Shown here piece by piece: positions 7,647-15,201 of a stretch of DNA of 20,001 nt; the first letter of the stretch is position 1; each line of letters starts with the position of its first letter. The stretch is from Candidatus Hydrogenedentota bacterium (GTDB lineage Bacteria; Hydrogenedentota; Hydrogenedentia; Hydrogenedentales; CAITNO01), in NCBI GenBank assembly GCA_029554925.1, contig JAKPUV010000531.1, positions 1-20,001 on the forward strand, written 5' to 3'. The translations under genes and the position numbers were made by a program. The notes beneath the pieces were generated by a model. It had not been told where the DNA came from, made no database searches, and saw only the letters and a program-made list of their open reading frames with translations.

Positions 7647-8978
7647 ATGGAGCAAATCACGCGCAGGACATTGCTGGGCCGTCTGGGGGCGGCGGCGGGG
7701 GCCGGGGTGCTGGCGTCGCGGGGGGCGGCGGCGGCGGGGGGACGCCCGCGGAATTTCGTGGTGGTGTTCTGCGACGACCTGGGCTACGGGGACCTGGGAT
7801 GCTATGGGAACGGCCAGATCAAGACGCCGCGTCTGGACGCGCTGGCGGCGGCGGGGGTGCGGTTCACGGATTTCTGCAGCGCGGCGCCGGTGTGCTCGCC
7901 GTCGCGGGCGGCGCTGCTGACGGGGCGGTATCCGGTGCGTTCGGGGATCACGCGGGTGCTGTTTCCGCAGTCGGAGAACGGGCTGCCCGAAAGCGAGCGG
8001 ACGATTGCGGAGGTGCTGAAGGGGCGGGGCTACGCGACGGCGTGCATCGGGAAGTGGCATCTGGGGCATCTGCCGCCGTTTCTGCCGATGAACCACGGGT
8101 TTGACTACTACTTCGGGCTGCCGTACAGCAACGACATGGAAAAAAACCAGCGGGGGGACCCGCCGCTGCCGCTGATGCGGAACGGGAAGATCGTGGAGCA
8201 GCCGGCGGACCAGACGGCGCTGACGCGGCGGTACACGGAGGAGGCGGTGGCGTTCATCGAGCGGTCGAAGGACAGGCCGTTCTTCCTGTATGTGCCGCAC
8301 AGCATGCCGCATGTGCCGATCCACTGCGGGGAGGCGTTCCGGGGGAAGTCGGCGGGCGGGGCCTACGGGGACGTGATCGAGGAGATTGACTGGAGCGTGG
8401 GGCGGATCGTGGACGCGCTGGCGGCGGCGGGGGTGGCCAAACACACGCTGGTGGTCTTCACAAGCGACAACGGCCCGTGGACGCATTACAAGGAGCACGG
8501 GGGCAGCCCGGGGCCGCTGCGGGGGCAGAAGGGCACCACCTTCGAGGGGGGCATGCGGGAGCCGGGCATCTTTTACTGGCCGGGGCGGCTGACGCCGCGG
8601 GTGGAGCCGGCCTTCGCCTCGACCCTGGACCTGCTGCCGACCTTCGCCGCGCTGGCGGGGGTAGACCTGCCGGAGGGGGTCACGCTGGACGGGCGCGACC
8701 TCACGCCGCTGCTGCTGGAGGAGACGCCGCCGCCGGAGCGGGAGTTCTTCTACTTCCTCGCGGACGACCTGCAGGCGGTGCGGCGGGGCGACTGGAAGTA
8801 CAAACGGCCGTTCAAGGGCAAGGTCTACGGCGAGCCGCTGGAGCACGGCGCCCTGCTGTTCAACCTGCGCGAGGACCCGGGCGAGCGGAACAATCTCGCG
8901 GACGCGCACCCGGAGACGGTGGCGGCGCTCGAGGCGCGGCTGGCCGCCTTCGAGAAGACCGACTGGAGGACCCCGTGA
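7647..8978 (+). CDS. Tat-exported formylglycine-dependent sulfatase
   Basis: This 443-aa arylsulfatase-family enzyme removes sulfate esters from glycans or other substrates. A twin-arginine signal (TRRTLLGRLG, residues 5-14, then an Ala/Gly-rich hydrophobic stretch ending near residue 31) predicts folded export. The metal-site CDDLGYGD (Asp43, Asp44) is followed by the sulfatase signature CSPSRAALLTGR, in which Cys83 would become formylglycine. FTSDNGPW supplies the second half of the metal site. Start choice: ATG at 7647 follows AGGAGG by 6 nt and places the RR motif correctly; upstream ATGs at 7617 and 7630 in the same frame overlap the promoter. It is coupled to the next gene by a GTGA overlap. 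A formylglycine-generating enzyme is not present in the window. Substrate unknown. Confidence 0.93.
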   Translation: MEQITRRTLLGRLGAAAGAGVLASRGAAAAGGRPRNFVVVFCDDLGYGDLGCYGNGQIKTPRLDALAAAGVRFTDFCSAAPVCSPSRAALLTGRYPVRSGITRVLFPQSENGLPESERTIAEVLKGRGYATACIGKWHLGHLPPFLPMNHGFDYYFGLPYSNDMEKNQRGDPPLPLMRNGKIVEQPADQTALTRRYTEEAVAFIERSKDRPFFLYVPHSMPHVPIHCGEAFRGKSAGGAYGDVIEEIDWSVGRIVDALAAAGVAKHTLVVFTSDNGPWTHYKEHGGSPGPLRGQKGTTFEGGMREPGIFYWPGRLTPRVEPAFASTLDLLPTFAALAGVDLPEGVTLDGRDLTPLLLEETPPPEREFFYFLADDLQAVRRGDWKYKRPFKGKVYGEPLEHGALLFNLREDPGERNNLADAHPETVAALEARLAAFEKTDWRTP

Positions 8979-9985
8979 GCTCGCCCGCGCGCCGGATTCC
9001 GGGCGGCCTGCTGGCCGCCGCCGCGCTCCTCCTGTGTTCGGGCATGTTCTGCCGCGCCTGCGCCGCCGGCCCCGAACCCGGCGGCGGCGCGCTGGCCGGG
9101 GAGCGGCCCCGCGTGCTGGTCTCGTCGGACATTGGCGGATCCGACCCGGACGACTTCCAGTCGGCGGTCCACCTGCTCTTCTACGCCGACGAGCTCGACA
9201 TCGAGGGGCTGGTGGCGTCGCCGCCGGGGGAGGGCCGCGCCGCCCACTGGCACGAGGTGATCGCCGCCTACGCGGAGGACTACCCCCGCCTGCGGCGGCA
9301 CTGCCCCCGCTACCCCGCGCCAGACGCCCTGCGCGCGCTGGTGCGGCAGGGCGCGGTGGACCCCGCGCCGCCGGAGGGGTTCAGCGCACCGACCGACGGG
9401 TCCCAGCTGCTGGTGGAGAGTGCCCGCGCCGAAGACCCGCGCCCGCTGTGGGTGCTCGTGTGGGGGTCCATCACCGACGTGGCCCAGGCGGTCCATGACG
9501 CCCCCGACATCGCGGACCGGATCCGCATCGTCTCCATCGGCTCTTGGAACACCAGCCAGGACCGCGCCGCGCGGGACTACCTCTTCCGTCAGCACCCCGG
9601 CCTGTGGTGGGTCGAGTCCGACAGCACCTTCCGGGGCATGTACGTCGGCGGCGACCAGGCGGGCGACCTGGAGAACCGGGCCTTTCTGGACGCCCACGCG
9701 CGGGGCCACGGCGCCCTGGGCGATTTCCTCGTGGGCAAAATGGACCACATCAAGATGGGCGACACGCCGTCGCTCCTGTACCTCCTCGCGGGGGATCCCG
9801 ACGACCCGGCGGGGCCGCACTGGGGCGGCAGTTTCCCGGCCACGGACCACGGTCCGCGGTATTGGACGGATTCGCCGGACCCGGCGCTGGCCGAGGGGCG
9901 CTATCCCGGGGCCAAGACCGTCAACCGCTGGCGGGCCGCTTTTCTCCGCGACTGGGCGGCGCGTATGGACCGGGCGCGGGAGTAG
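8975..9985 (+). CDS. Secreted DUF1593 (Sde182 nucleoside-hydrolase-like) protein
   Basis: This 336-aa protein has a Sec-type signal peptide (RRIPGGLLAAAALLL core, probable cleavage after ACA at residue 30). The N-terminal domain carries VSSDIGGSDPDDFQSAVHLL (about 50-69) and DELDIEGLVAS, the pattern of the Sde182/DUF1593 family, related in fold to nucleoside hydrolases whose Asp cluster binds calcium. Members are found with glycan-degrading genes and some were named cellulose-binding. GTG at 8975 is chosen: it overlaps the sulfatase stop as GTGA and has GGAGG 5 nt upstream, so it is translated by coupling with the sulfatase. This protein lacks a long C-terminal extension. It probably cleaves a glycosidic bond in the periplasm or outside, but this is inferred from fold and neighbour only. 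Confidence 0.85.
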   Translation: MSSPARRIPGGLLAAAALLLCSGMFCRACAAGPEPGGGALAGERPRVLVSSDIGGSDPDDFQSAVHLLFYADELDIEGLVASPPGEGRAAHWHEVIAAYAEDYPRLRRHCPRYPAPDALRALVRQGAVDPAPPEGFSAPTDGSQLLVESARAEDPRPLWVLVWGSITDVAQAVHDAPDIADRIRIVSIGSWNTSQDRAARDYLFRQHPGLWWVESDSTFRGMYVGGDQAGDLENRAFLDAHARGHGALGDFLVGKMDHIKMGDTPSLLYLLAGDPDDPAGPHWGGSFPATDHGPRYWTDSPDPALAEGRYPGAKTVNRWRAAFLRDWAARMDRARE

Positions 9986-10040
9986 TTTTCCCCCGTCCAT
10001 TCTGCGTGGCGCGGCGGCCGACCCCCACGGGTTGGATTTG

Positions 10041-10055
10041 TTGACAGACTGTCAA
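10041..10055 (+). promoter_or_regulatory. Perfect inverted repeat, possible operator upstream of the amidase gene
   Basis: TTGACA GAC TGTCAA is a perfect 6-bp inverted repeat with a 3-bp spacer, about 42 bp upstream of the -10 of the amidase promoter. Its left arm is also a consensus -35 hexamer, though no -10 lies 17 bp downstream. Confidence 0.45.
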
Positions 10056-10072
10056 TTTTCTTACCCTACATA

Positions 10073-10102
10073 TTGTATTTTTCCCGGACCCCGTGCTATA
10101 TT
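10073..10102 (+). promoter_or_regulatory. Promoter of the cell-wall amidase gene
   Basis: TTGTAT (10073-10078) and an extended -10, TGC-TATATT (10094-10102), are 18 bp apart in a locally AT-rich patch. The start would fall near 10109, giving a leader of about 54 nt with GAGGAG ahead of the TTG start. Confidence 0.6.
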
Positions 10103-10162
10103 GTGTGGTGCGCGGCGGCTGCGGTGCCGCCGGTCACGCAAGATCATGAGGAGTCCGCCGGG

Positions 10163-11905
10163 TTGAAAGCCTATCTGCCGAGGCACATCGCGGGAATGCT
10201 GGCGCTGGGGGCGCTTCTCGCCGGGGGGGCCTGGGCAGACACGATCGTCCGCAAGGAACTCGACGCCGGGGTGTCCGCGGCGCTGCGGTCGGCGCGCATT
10301 CTCTACCTCGAAGCCTCGCTGCCGCGCGGGGACGCGCAGCTGGAGGCGTTTCTGCGGCGGTACCTTTCCTCGACGGAGGACTGGAAGCAGTACCGGAACC
10401 GCCAGATGGTGGCAATCCCCTCGGGTCGGGTGAGCGACGCGGCGCGGCGGCGGATGCTGGAGGCGCTGTTTCCCTCGGACTATGTGGATGGGGACGGGTG
10501 GTGGCACACGGTGACCTACGACGGGGCGTCGGGGACGGAGTCGCTGGCGGCGCTTTCGGAATGGCTGACGGGGGACGCGGCGCTGGTGGCGCGGATGCGC
10601 ACGACGCACGCGGAGATCACGCCGGACAGCCCGCTGGCGCGGGGGCAGCGGGTGCTGGTGCCGCGGGAGCTTTTGCTGCCCGCGATGCGGACGCCGTCCC
10701 CGGGGCATGAGCCGCCCGAGCCGCTGCCCGAGGCGGCGGGGTCGGTGCCGCCGCCGGCGGCCGACGGGGTGCTCCAATACGGCGAGGACCGCCAGGGGCC
10801 CTACGCGGAGTACCGGCTGCAGAAGGGGGAGACGCTCTACCGGACGGTGGCGCGGTTCACGGACTACTACGAGAACGCGGACATCCTGGAGGCGTGCGGG
10901 ACGATCCAGAAGCGCAGCGGGATCCGCGACGCGCGGAAGGCGTGCGCGGGCCAGCGGGTGCGCATCCCCCTGGAGATGCTTTCGGACCCGTACCAGCCGG
11001 TGGGTTCGGCGCAGCGGGGCAACTACGAGGCGGTGCGCGCGGAACTCGAGCGCGTGCGGTCGGAAAAGGTCACGTCGAGCGGGCTGGAGGGCGTGGTGGT
11101 GATCCTGGACCCGGGGCACGGCGGGCGCGACCAGGGCGCGGCGGTGGCCAAGCTGGGGCTGTACGAGGACGAGCTGAACTACGACATCGCGTGCCGGATC
11201 AAGCGGATGCTGGAGTCGCAGACGCGGGCGAAGGTGCACATGACGGTGCTGGACCCCAGCCAGAAGCACCGGGAGAGCGATGCGCGGCGCTTCACGCACG
11301 ACGACGACGAGGTGGTGCTGGTGACGCCGAACTACCGGATCGACGACGCGAAGGTGTCGGCCAACCTGCGGTGGTACCTGGCAAACGACCTGTACCGGCG
11401 CGCGCGGGAGGCGGGGGTGCCCGAGCGGAAGGTCATCTTCGCGTCGGTGCACTGCGACGCGATCTACAACGACTCAGTGCGGGGCACGATGGTGTATGTG
11501 CCGGGGGCGGACTACCGGCGGGACTCGGAAACCCCGGCGGGCAGCCTGTACCACCGCTACAAGGAGTCCAGCGGCGCGCGCACGGCGACCTGCACGGGGT
11601 CGCAGCGGCGCAAGGACGAGGCGCTCTCGCGCGACTTCGCCGAGACGTTCCTGCGGGCGCTGCGCGACAGCCGCACGCCCATCAAGGTGCACTCGGCGGG
11701 CAGCCCGGTGCGCAACGTGATCCGCCAGCGCGGCGGCCGGGCCTACGTGCCCGCCGTGCTGCGCAACTGCTGCGTCCCCACCAAGGTGCTGATCGAGGCG
11801 GCCAACATGCTGAACGCGCCGGACCAGGCGGCGCTGGCCGACCCGGCGTGGCGCGAGGCCTTCGCCGCGGCGTTTGTGGACGCCCTGATCCGCCACTACA
11901 AGTAG
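10163..11905 (+). CDS. Secreted N-acetylmuramoyl-L-alanine amidase with LysM-like domains
   Basis: This 580-aa protein begins with a signal peptide (KAYLPRH then a hydrophobic stretch, cleavage after GGAWA near residue 26). Two LysM-like segments follow: a degenerate one around residues 110-175 ending in GQRVLVPRE, and a clearer one around 210-275 with LQKGETLYRTVARF and GQRVRIPLE. The C-terminal Amidase_3 domain has ILDPGHGGRDQGA (His319), a Glu in LYEDELN, His in SVHCDA and the late Glu in VLIEAANMLN, which correspond to the zinc ligands and catalytic Glu. It would cut the amide bond between MurNAc and the stem peptide outside the cytoplasm. TTG at 10163 is chosen because it follows GAGGAG by 9 nt and gives a clean signal peptide. 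The amidase domain has a long insert (about 11520-11720) between the His and Glu motifs. Confidence 0.88.
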   Translation: MKAYLPRHIAGMLALGALLAGGAWADTIVRKELDAGVSAALRSARILYLEASLPRGDAQLEAFLRRYLSSTEDWKQYRNRQMVAIPSGRVSDAARRRMLEALFPSDYVDGDGWWHTVTYDGASGTESLAALSEWLTGDAALVARMRTTHAEITPDSPLARGQRVLVPRELLLPAMRTPSPGHEPPEPLPEAAGSVPPPAADGVLQYGEDRQGPYAEYRLQKGETLYRTVARFTDYYENADILEACGTIQKRSGIRDARKACAGQRVRIPLEMLSDPYQPVGSAQRGNYEAVRAELERVRSEKVTSSGLEGVVVILDPGHGGRDQGAAVAKLGLYEDELNYDIACRIKRMLESQTRAKVHMTVLDPSQKHRESDARRFTHDDDEVVLVTPNYRIDDAKVSANLRWYLANDLYRRAREAGVPERKVIFASVHCDAIYNDSVRGTMVYVPGADYRRDSETPAGSLYHRYKESSGARTATCTGSQRRKDEALSRDFAETFLRALRDSRTPIKVHSAGSPVRNVIRQRGGRAYVPAVLRNCCVPTKVLIEAANMLNAPDQAALADPAWREAFAAAFVDALIRHYK

Positions 11906-11946
11906 GCCGTGCCCGGGCGGGCCGAAAAAAAGCCGGGGGAAATCTA

Positions 11947-11976
11947 TTGACACTTTGGGGGGTGTTGTGCTAGTTT
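11947..11976 (+). promoter_or_regulatory. Promoter of the secreted helical protein gene
   Basis: A perfect TTGACA (11947-11952) is followed after 18 bp by TAGTTT (11971-11976) with a TGC extension directly before it. The start of transcription near 11983 leaves a leader of about 110 nt before the ATG at 12095. Confidence 0.65.
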
Positions 11977-12094
11977 TTCAAGCGTGGCAGTGTGTGCATT
12001 CTGGACGCCGCGGGGGCGGCGCGTGACCGCGACCCCCCCGGCGGGTGCGCCCACGGGCCGGATTTCCGGCGAAACACAGGAAATGAGGATAGCC

Positions 12095-13777
12095 ATGAAA
12101 CCGGTAACGCAACGTCTGGCCGCGACCCTCGCCGTCGTCCTCGCCCTCCCCCTGCTGCTTCCGGCGCCCGCGCGGGCCTGGGAGACCAAGTCCATGCAGG
12201 CCGTGGGCGCGATGGCCATGCAGATGCTCAAGGGCGACTACTCCGATGTGTTCCGCCCCGGGGGCGCGGTGGGCCCGAACTTCGAGAAGGACGTGCTCGC
12301 GGGGGCGCGCGACGGCTACCGGAAGCTCGGGGACGGGGTGCCGCTGGGCAGCGAGTCCGAGGTGGTGGAGGCCATCGCCAACGAGATCGCGCTGCTGCGG
12401 GCGGCGCGCAAGTACGGGCCGACGCCGTACTTCGCGTACCGCATGGGGCTGCTGGGCTCGCTCACGGCGAACGCCATGCTCCCCTTCGGCTTCGCGTTCA
12501 CGGAGGAGGACAGGGCCCTCCGCCAGCGGATCGTGGCCGACATCGAGAAGAACATTGACGGGTACAGCTTCAGCCCGACCACGGGCAAGCTCCAGTTCCT
12601 GTGCGACGCCCAGGCCTACTTCCGGTCCCGGCAGTCCTTCATGGCGCAGGACAAGGCCATGATCAAGCACGACTACCAGCTCGGCCAGGGGTACCAGGGC
12701 TTCCTGCGGCAGGGCGGCCCGGCGTACTTCACGCGGAGCGTGGAGGCGGTGGCCGACGTGTGGAACACGGTGCTGAACACGGACTCGGTGTGCCCGTCGC
12801 CGCTGCCGCGGCCGTCGGACCGCGCGCTCACGTGGTACTTTGTCGGCGAGATCGAGTTCCTCGTGTCGGTCAAGGACAGTGTGCGCCTGGCGCAGCAGAT
12901 CTACGAGAACTTCGAGAAGGTGAACCCGCGGATTCCGGAGAGCTACGTGCGCGTGGGCGACATCTTCTACGCGCACGCCTCGCGCGAGGCCCGCGAGCGC
13001 GGCGTCCTCGAGTGGCAAAAGGCGTACAGCCTGGGCGGCCCCGGCCGCGCGGACGTGGGGAAGAAGCTCTCGGCGCACTTCATCACCGAGGGCCGCGTCT
13101 TCCTCGACAAGGCGGGCAAGCCGGGCGCGGAGGACACGGACCTTCCGAACGCGCTGAACGCCTTCGAGCGGGGCCTCGACTTTGACCGGACGAACGCCGA
13201 GGTGGCCACGCTGATCGAGGAGACCAACAAGGCGATCGTCGCGCGCAACGAGCGGCTGGAGACGACCATCAACATCATCGCGAACGGCGAGAAGATCCGC
13301 GCCGAGGCCGACAACTTCCGCGACCGGAAGGACTTCGCCAACGCCATCAAGACGTACCGCCAGGCCATCGGCTTCTTCGAGGCCGTGGACGACGAGTTCC
13401 GCGAGCAGTCCAACACGGCGAAGGAAAACGTCCGCCGCCTGCGCAAGTCCATCCAGGACGTGATCAGCGACATTCTGGACACGGCCAGCGCGGCGATCGA
13501 CGAGGGCGACCGGGCCAAGGACTCCAACCGCTTCGACGACGCCATCGCCAAGTACGACACGGTGCCGACCATCGTCAGCGTGATCCCGGACGACGAGCGC
13601 CAGAGCGTGAAGGAGGACAAGGACAAGCTGGTCCAGCTCTCCGCCTCGAAGAAGGAGGAGGCCAAAGTGGCCAAGATCCGCTACGAGCAGGCCATGCAGG
13701 AGCAGGCCGCCGCCGCCACCGCCGCCCCCGGCGGGGCCGCCCCGGCGCCCGCACCCGCGCCCGCCCCGGCGCAGTAG
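12095..13777 (+). CDS. Secreted helical TPR-like protein of unknown function
   Basis: I do not recognise this 560-aa protein. It has a strong Sec signal peptide cleaved after APARA (residue 28), so the mature protein begins with Trp. The N-terminal half (about 29-250) is helical with hydrophobic patches (YFAYRMGLLGSLTANAM). The middle and C-terminal half (about 250-535) looks like TPR or helical repeats rich in Lys, Asp and Glu (RDRKDFANAIKTYRQAIGFF, SNRFDDAIAKYDTV). The tail is a low-complexity Pro-Ala run. ATG at 12095 follows GAGG by 6 nt; an upstream in-frame ATG at 12083 would touch its SD. It has its own promoter and a following hairpin, so it is a single-gene unit. A periplasmic scaffold or envelope-associated role is possible but only inferred. 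Confidence 0.75.
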   Translation: MKPVTQRLAATLAVVLALPLLLPAPARAWETKSMQAVGAMAMQMLKGDYSDVFRPGGAVGPNFEKDVLAGARDGYRKLGDGVPLGSESEVVEAIANEIALLRAARKYGPTPYFAYRMGLLGSLTANAMLPFGFAFTEEDRALRQRIVADIEKNIDGYSFSPTTGKLQFLCDAQAYFRSRQSFMAQDKAMIKHDYQLGQGYQGFLRQGGPAYFTRSVEAVADVWNTVLNTDSVCPSPLPRPSDRALTWYFVGEIEFLVSVKDSVRLAQQIYENFEKVNPRIPESYVRVGDIFYAHASREARERGVLEWQKAYSLGGPGRADVGKKLSAHFITEGRVFLDKAGKPGAEDTDLPNALNAFERGLDFDRTNAEVATLIEETNKAIVARNERLETTINIIANGEKIRAEADNFRDRKDFANAIKTYRQAIGFFEAVDDEFREQSNTAKENVRRLRKSIQDVISDILDTASAAIDEGDRAKDSNRFDDAIAKYDTVPTIVSVIPDDERQSVKEDKDKLVQLSASKKEEAKVAKIRYEQAMQEQAAAATAAPGGAAPAPAPAPAPAQ

Positions 13778-13801
13778 GGCAACCCCTCCGGCCCGTTTTT
13801 C

Positions 13802-13831
13802 GGAGCCCGCAGCCCCCCGGCTGCGGGCTCC
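13802..13831 (+). terminator. Stem-loop terminator after the secreted helical protein
   Basis: A perfect 13-bp stem (GGAGCCCGCAGCC with its complement) closes a CCCC loop, 24 bp after the stop codon. Only GCGTTTCC follows, so the U-tract is poor; it may act as a weak intrinsic terminator or an mRNA 3' end barrier. Confidence 0.6.
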
Positions 13832-13867
13832 GCGTTTCCGCCCACGGTGAACGCGGCGACCGGATCA

Positions 13868-13876
13868 TGCTATGAT
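13868..13876 (+). promoter_or_regulatory. Extended -10 promoter of the E2-like gene
   Basis: TGC-TATGAT is an extended -10 placed 53 bp before the ATG at 13930. The region 17-18 bp upstream (TGAACG) is a poor -35. Confidence 0.5.
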
Positions 13877-13929
13877 TTGGCCCGTCAAAGGGGGGGCCGC
13901 CCCATACCGGAATCCGGCAAGGAGCATCC

Positions 13930-14856
13930 ATGAAATTCGTTCCCTCCCGCACAACGAAGAAGAAACTGTTTGACATCCAGCGCCGCGTGGTGGCGAACAA
14001 GACGCTGGAGGGGTGGCGCGAGGCCCCCCATGCGGCGGTGCAGCTCGACCTGGACGTGGACGCGGTGCTGGACTGGCTGCGGCGCGCGAAGGAGAACCCC
14101 GCGTACACGGGGGTGCGTCTCACCCTGAACGCGGTGCTGCTGAAGCTGATCGCCAACGCCCTGCGCTTCGCCCCGGACCTGAACGCCCACATCTCGTACA
14201 GCCCCCTGGCCTCGGTCGGGTCCATCACCTGCTTCGAGGAGGTGAACATCGCGGTGCCCTTCCGCTCCACCGACAGCCGCATGATCACGCCGGTGGTGCG
14301 CGACGTGGCGGCGAAATCCCTGGCGGCCGTCTGCTCGGCCATGGAGGACCTGGCGCGGCGGGCGGCGAACACGAATGTGGACCTGCTGCTGCGCAAGGCG
14401 GCGGTGGGCGACACGGTGCGGCGGTTGCTGATGTGCGACGTGCGCGTGCTCTGGCGGATCTACGCCAACTTCATCGGCCCCAGGCGCCTGCCCAGCGTGT
14501 CCCCGGAGGAGAAACGCCGGTGGGAGGCCACGCCGCCGGAGGAGCGGCTCACGCCGGAAAACCTCTTCAGCGCGACGGTGCTCGTTTCAAACATCGGCAG
14601 CACCACGCCGCGCGACTGCCCCATCTCCGTGCCCCTGCTTGACCTGATCGAGCCCCAGACCACGGCCATCGGCCTGGGGTCCATCCGCAGGCAGCCCGTG
14701 GCGCGCCTGGTGGACGGCGAGGAGCGCGTCGTCGTGCGCAGCATCCTCCCCCTGACCATTGTGGCCGACCACCGCGCCCTGGACCTGGAGCACGGCCTCC
14801 CCTTCATCGAGAAGATCACCGAGTACTGCCTCGACCCCGTCCAGGCGCTGGAGTAG
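13930..14856 (+). CDS. Stand-alone 2-oxoacid dehydrogenase acyltransferase (E2) catalytic domain protein
   Basis: This 308-aa protein has only the chloramphenicol-acetyltransferase-like catalytic domain of E2 subunits. There is no lipoyl domain and no E1/E3-binding domain; normal E2 proteins exceed 400 aa. Recognisable pieces are FEEVNIAVPFRSTDSRMITPVVRD, VSNIGS, and TAIGLGSIRRQPV followed by LTIVADHRALD. The active-site His281 and Asp285 of the DHRxxDG motif are present, but the Gly is Leu286. A roughly 50-residue helical insert (about 155-205) carries RRLLMCDVRVLWRIYANFIG. ATG at 13930 has AAGGAG 6 nt upstream. No E1 or E3 genes are nearby. It may be an acyltransferase using a free thiol substrate such as CoA or a lipoyl protein encoded elsewhere; function unproven. 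Confidence 0.82.
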   Translation: MKFVPSRTTKKKLFDIQRRVVANKTLEGWREAPHAAVQLDLDVDAVLDWLRRAKENPAYTGVRLTLNAVLLKLIANALRFAPDLNAHISYSPLASVGSITCFEEVNIAVPFRSTDSRMITPVVRDVAAKSLAAVCSAMEDLARRAANTNVDLLLRKAAVGDTVRRLLMCDVRVLWRIYANFIGPRRLPSVSPEEKRRWEATPPEERLTPENLFSATVLVSNIGSTTPRDCPISVPLLDLIEPQTTAIGLGSIRRQPVARLVDGEERVVVRSILPLTIVADHRALDLEHGLPFIEKITEYCLDPVQALE

Positions 14857-14868
14857 TCTGACCACTCC

Positions 14869-15201
14869 TCAGCTCCCCGTGATGCCCTCAAGTTTCAAGA
14901 TGAGTTCCGGAAGTTCGGCATTCACGGTCTGCCACACAAGCGTCATGTCCACGGCGCCCTACTCGTGAATGAGAAGATTGCGGAGTCCAACCATTTCCCG
15001 CCAGGGAAGGCCGGGGTGGGCGGATCGTGTCCGGTCAGACATTCTTCTGGCCGCCTCCCCCATGATTTCCAGACGGCGCGCGACAGCATCTTGAAGCTGC
15101 GTGTCGGAGACAAATCTCTCCAGGGAAACGCCCTCCAAATAGCGGACGGCCAGCCGAGCCGCCTCGAGAATGTCCAGCAGGTAGGTCCGGTCACGGTCCA
15201 T
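14869..15201 (-). pseudogene. HEPN toxin gene (HepT-like) interrupted by a TAG codon
   Basis: Reading from the ATG at 15201, an 80-aa HEPN-domain protein ends at a TAG at 14961-14959. The frame then continues for 29 more sense codons (GAVDMTLVWQTVNAELPELI...) to a TGA at 14871-14869, a typical HEPN C-terminal helix. The open part contains DTQLQDAVARRLEIMGEAA and LRNLLIHE, with Arg74 and His79 of the RX4H RNase motif intact. In HepT proteins the motif is RX4HXY; here the codon for Tyr81 is TAG, one base away from TAC or TAT. The start overlaps the MNT gene by 11 bp. Known HepT proteins are RNases neutralised when MntA AMPylates this Tyr. Either a nonsense mutation, a truncated product, or a sequencing error. 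Confidence 0.8.

Noticed and set aside
7242..8909. 555-aa minus-strand open frame
   Set aside because: Antisense to DUF2752 and the sulfatase; Arg/Pro-rich shadow sequence.
10061..11452. 463-aa minus-strand open frame
   Set aside because: Antisense to the amidase; no domain and no ribosome-binding site.
13735..13774. Pro-Ala repeat as a tandem DNA repeat locus
   Set aside because: It is a short low-complexity tail coding for Pro-Ala, common in GC-rich secreted proteins.
14959..14961. Pyrrolysine or suppressor read-through of the TAG in the HEPN gene
   Set aside because: TAG ends several intact genes here (aroB, fdxA, DUF2752, E2-like), and HEPN proteins are not known to carry pyrrolysine; a nonsense change of a Tyr codon is simpler.
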